Assembly: GCF_001305595.1 (NCBI RefSeq)
Contig: NZ_CP012401.1
Coordinates: 2,925,001-2,989,000 of the forward strand
Reading direction: 5' to 3'
From: Azospirillum thiophilum
GTDB lineage: Bacteria > Pseudomonadota > Alphaproteobacteria > Azospirillales > Azospirillaceae
Length of the DNA stretch: 64,000 nucleotides
Made by a program: the position numbers and the translations under genes. The notes below the pieces were generated by a model. That model was not told where the DNA came from. It made no database searches and worked only from the letters and a program-made list of their open reading frames with translations. Shown piece after piece: positions 62,046 to 64,000 of the stretch. Every line of letters begins with the position of its first letter. Within the stretch, counting starts at the first letter, position 1.

Positions 62046-64000
62046 ATGACGACGCTGATCATCACCGAGAAATCCAGTCAGGCAAAAGACCTGCGTTCCG
62101 CGCTGGGCGACCGTTACGGCCGCATCCTGCCGGCCGAGGGCCATCTGCTGCGGCTTGCCGAACCGGACGAGGTCGATCCGGCCTGGAAGCGCTGGTCGCC
62201 GACCCTGCTGAAACCGGACGGGCTCTATCCGACCCGGCCGGACCAGTGCGGCAACAAGGCGGCGAAGCTGCAGGCGATCACCGCGGCGCTGCGCGCCTGC
62301 GACGAGGTGATCCTCGCCACCGACTGCGACCGTGAAGGGCAGTTGATCGGCCAGGAGATCCTGGAGCATACCGGCTTTCGCGGCAAGGTGCGCCGCGCGC
62401 TTTTCACGGCCCAGGACCCCAAGACCCTGCGCGACGCCTTCGCCGCGCTGAGGCCCAACGACCAGATGCGGCCGTTGTACGAGGCGGCGGTGGCGCGCCA
62501 GCAGGCCGACCAGATCTACAACCTCTCGCTGACCCGCACCGCGACCAAGACGCTGCTGGCGCCCGGCACGCGCGGCGTGATCGGCATCGGCCGGGTGAAG
62601 ACCCCGACGCTCGCCATCGTCTGCCTGCGCGAGCTGGAGATCCGCAACTTCAAGCCGGAGGATTATTTCGAGGTGGTGGCGACCGCCACCGCCGCCGGCG
62701 GCAGCTTCCGGATGCGCCACGCCCCGGCGCCCAAGGACCGCATCAAGGACCGCGCCGCGGCCGAGGCCATCGCCCGCGCCGCCGACCACCACCGCGGCCC
62801 GCTGACCGTGACGGTGGAGGAGAAGCGGCAGGCACCGCCCAAGCTCTACGACCTGCCGTCGCTGCAGAAGACCTGCGGCCAGCGCTGGGGCTGGACCGCC
62901 GACCGCACCCTGTCGGTGGCGCAGGAGCTGTATGACGGCGACGGGAAGAAGCTGATCACCTATCCGCGCGCCGAGGCCCGTTATCTGTCGGAGAACCAGA
63001 TCGCCGACGCGCCGGCCATCGTCGGGGCGCTGACCCGGCTGCGCGGCTTCGCCCATCTCCACGACCACATGGATGTCCGGCGGCCGGTGATCCGCAAGGG
63101 CAAGTCCGGCCATTTCTGCGACAAGGCGCTGGAGGGGGTGTCGCACCACGCGGTGATTCCCAACGTCAACGTGCTGGACGACCTCGAACCCCGCCTGGCC
63201 CGGCTGACCGACGACGAGAAGCGGCTGTTCGCGCTGGTCTGCCGCTCCTACCTCGCCGCGGTGATGCCGGATTACGAATATCGGCAGACGGGCGTCACCA
63301 TGGCGGTGCCGGTGCCATCGCCGGTGCCATCGCCCGGGCCATCACCAAGTGGGGCAAAGCCGGTCGCCTTCCGCGCCGTCGGCCGCATCCCGCTGAAGTT
63401 GGGCTGGAAGGCCGCCTTCGGTTCGGCGGAGAGCGACGACCGGGCCGGCGGCAAGCCGGAGGAGGAGGCCGAACAAACCCTGCCGCCCTTGACCGACGGC
63501 GAACCGGCGACCTTGACCGACCCGAAGGTGGAGGCCAAGCGCACCCAGGCCCCGCCGCGCTACAATGAGGGCACGCTGGTCGACGCCATGCAGAACGCCT
63601 GGCGGTTCGTCGAGGATCCGGTTCTGCGCGACCGGCTGAAGGAGGCGAAGGGAATCGGCACCCCCGCCACCCGCGCCGAGGTCATCAAGGGCCTGCGCAA
63701 ACAGAGCCTGCTGGATGCCGACGGCAAATGGCTGATGCCGACCCCCGCCGGGCTGCATCTGTTCGAAACCCTGCGCGCCGCCGCCCCGACCCTGGTCGAT
63801 CCCGGCACCACGGCGCTGTGGGAGATGAAGCTGGACGAGGTGGTGACCGGCCGTGCCGATTTCCGCGCGGTGATCGATGCCATCGCAACCGAGGCCGGCC
63901 GGCTGATCGGCGCACTGGTCGGTCAGCGCGGCGCCGCCCTCGATTTGGGCCTGCCCGCCCCGAAGGCGCGCTTTGCCCGGCGTGGCGCGCCCGCCCGCTC
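62046..64000 (+). CDS. topB: DNA topoisomerase III-like type IA topoisomerase, 3' end outside window
   Basis: The frame is open from ATG 62046 to the end of the window (651 residues). It starts MTTLIITEKSSQAKDL, has the Toprim acidic motif ATDCDREGQLIG (Asp93, Asp95, Glu97), GIGRVKTPTLAIV, and the catalytic Tyr306 in ITYPRAEARYLSE. Near the end GIGTPATRAEVIKGL is typical of type IA enzymes. A Pro/Ser-rich tetrapeptide repeat (residues 422-433) interrupts the domain behind the active site. It is a second type IA enzyme beside topA and would decatenate or resolve recombination intermediates. Confidence 0.93.
   Translation, partial: MTTLIITEKSSQAKDLRSALGDRYGRILPAEGHLLRLAEPDEVDPAWKRWSPTLLKPDGLYPTRPDQCGNKAAKLQAITAALRACDEVILATDCDREGQLIGQEILEHTGFRGKVRRALFTAQDPKTLRDAFAALRPNDQMRPLYEAAVARQQADQIYNLSLTRTATKTLLAPGTRGVIGIGRVKTPTLAIVCLRELEIRNFKPEDYFEVVATATAAGGSFRMRHAPAPKDRIKDRAAAEAIARAADHHRGPLTVTVEEKRQAPPKLYDLPSLQKTCGQRWGWTADRTLSVAQELYDGDGKKLITYPRAEARYLSENQIADAPAIVGALTRLRGFAHLHDHMDVRRPVIRKGKSGHFCDKALEGVSHHAVIPNVNVLDDLEPRLARLTDDEKRLFALVCRSYLAAVMPDYEYRQTGVTMAVPVPSPVPSPGPSPSGAKPVAFRAVGRIPLKLGWKAAFGSAESDDRAGGKPEEEAEQTLPPLTDGEPATLTDPKVEAKRTQAPPRYNEGTLVDAMQNAWRFVEDPVLRDRLKEAKGIGTPATRAEVIKGLRKQSLLDADGKWLMPTPAGLHLFETLRAAAPTLVDPGTTALWEMKLDEVVTGRADFRAVIDAIATEAGRLIGALVGQRGAALDLGLPAPKARFARRGAPAR
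63309..63344. repeat. 12-bp coding tandem repeat in topB
   Basis: CCGGTGCCATCG occurs twice in tandem (63309-63320, 63321-63332) with a degenerate third unit (63333-63344). In frame it encodes Pro-Val-Pro-Ser twice and then Pro-Gly-Pro-Ser, forming a flexible linker that could vary in length between strains. Confidence 0.75.

Noticed and set aside
61221..63149. 642-codon minus-strand frame extending the protease gene through topB
   Set aside because: Only the last 270 codons encode the protease with its signal peptide; the rest is antisense of topB.

Overview
The window is chromosomal DNA from a high-GC alphaproteobacterium. It most resembles Rhodospirillales of the Azospirillum type, a placement inferred from gene content and codon use rather than from a marker match. 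Supporting signs are the EipB/DUF1849 envelope protein, a divK-pleD pair, an aa3-type ctaC-D-B-G-E cytochrome oxidase cluster with SURF1 and DUF983, a free-standing trpE behind a PpiD-type isomerase, and promoter-like motifs of the EcfG (GGAAC-N16-CGTT) and CtrA (TTAA-N7-TTAAC) types. No tRNA, rRNA, insertion sequence, phage gene, CRISPR array or attachment site was seen. Most of the window is housekeeping chromosome with short intergenic gaps.

Layout. 0-11 kb: the 3' end of typA, a ferric-iron permease (fbpB), a K+/H+ antiporter, two small glycine-rich lipoproteins, a patatin-like phospholipase, an MsbA-type ABC exporter, then fbpC and fbpA behind a Fur-like site. The iron transporter is therefore split by about 6 kb. 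11-15.6 kb: a PAS/GGDEF-like/EAL protein and a group of small genes (three uncharacterised proteins, a YnfA membrane protein, a CsbD stress protein) with EcfG-type promoter candidates. 15.7-19.2 kb: ppiD and trpE, closed by a strong terminator. 19.3-27.4 kb: a leftward cytochrome c oxidase operon ending in an M32 carboxypeptidase. 28-32 kb: dprA and topA. 32-40 kb: a crotonase/CoA-binding/metY run, a major facilitator, arfB-ksgA, and an azlC-azlD pair with its AraC regulator. 40-50 kb: DUF4405 protein, SWIM/SNF2 helicase, PAP2 phosphatase, the c-di-GMP and cell-cycle genes pleD, divK and a second GGDEF protein, a 2-hydroxyacid dehydrogenase, and EipB. 50-56 kb: rarA with a cysteine-rich lipoprotein, a YqaA membrane protein, and the alpha operon rpsM-rpsK-rpoA-rplQ. 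56-64 kb: pyk, a TPR protein, a stand-alone atypical EF-G, ridA, a trypsin-like protease and a 3'-truncated type IA topoisomerase (topB).

No obviously new multi-gene system is present. The most interesting signals are regulatory or concern small proteins. They are: a 17-bp element at the same distance (30-31 bp) upstream of both araC and azlC; EcfG-type promoters in front of a glycine-zipper lipoprotein and csbD; a full CtrA consensus in front of the atypical EF-G, which carries a five-residue insertion in switch I; a lipoprotein with a mirror-symmetric six-cysteine pattern coupled to rarA; a 67-residue protein with a C-x5-C-x2-C-x5-C knot; and nested RNA stem-loops between rpsK and rpoA and between rpoA and rplQ.

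Limits: all family assignments are by reading motifs, without database searches. Start codons were chosen from ribosome-binding sites and family lengths, and several are GTG or TTG.
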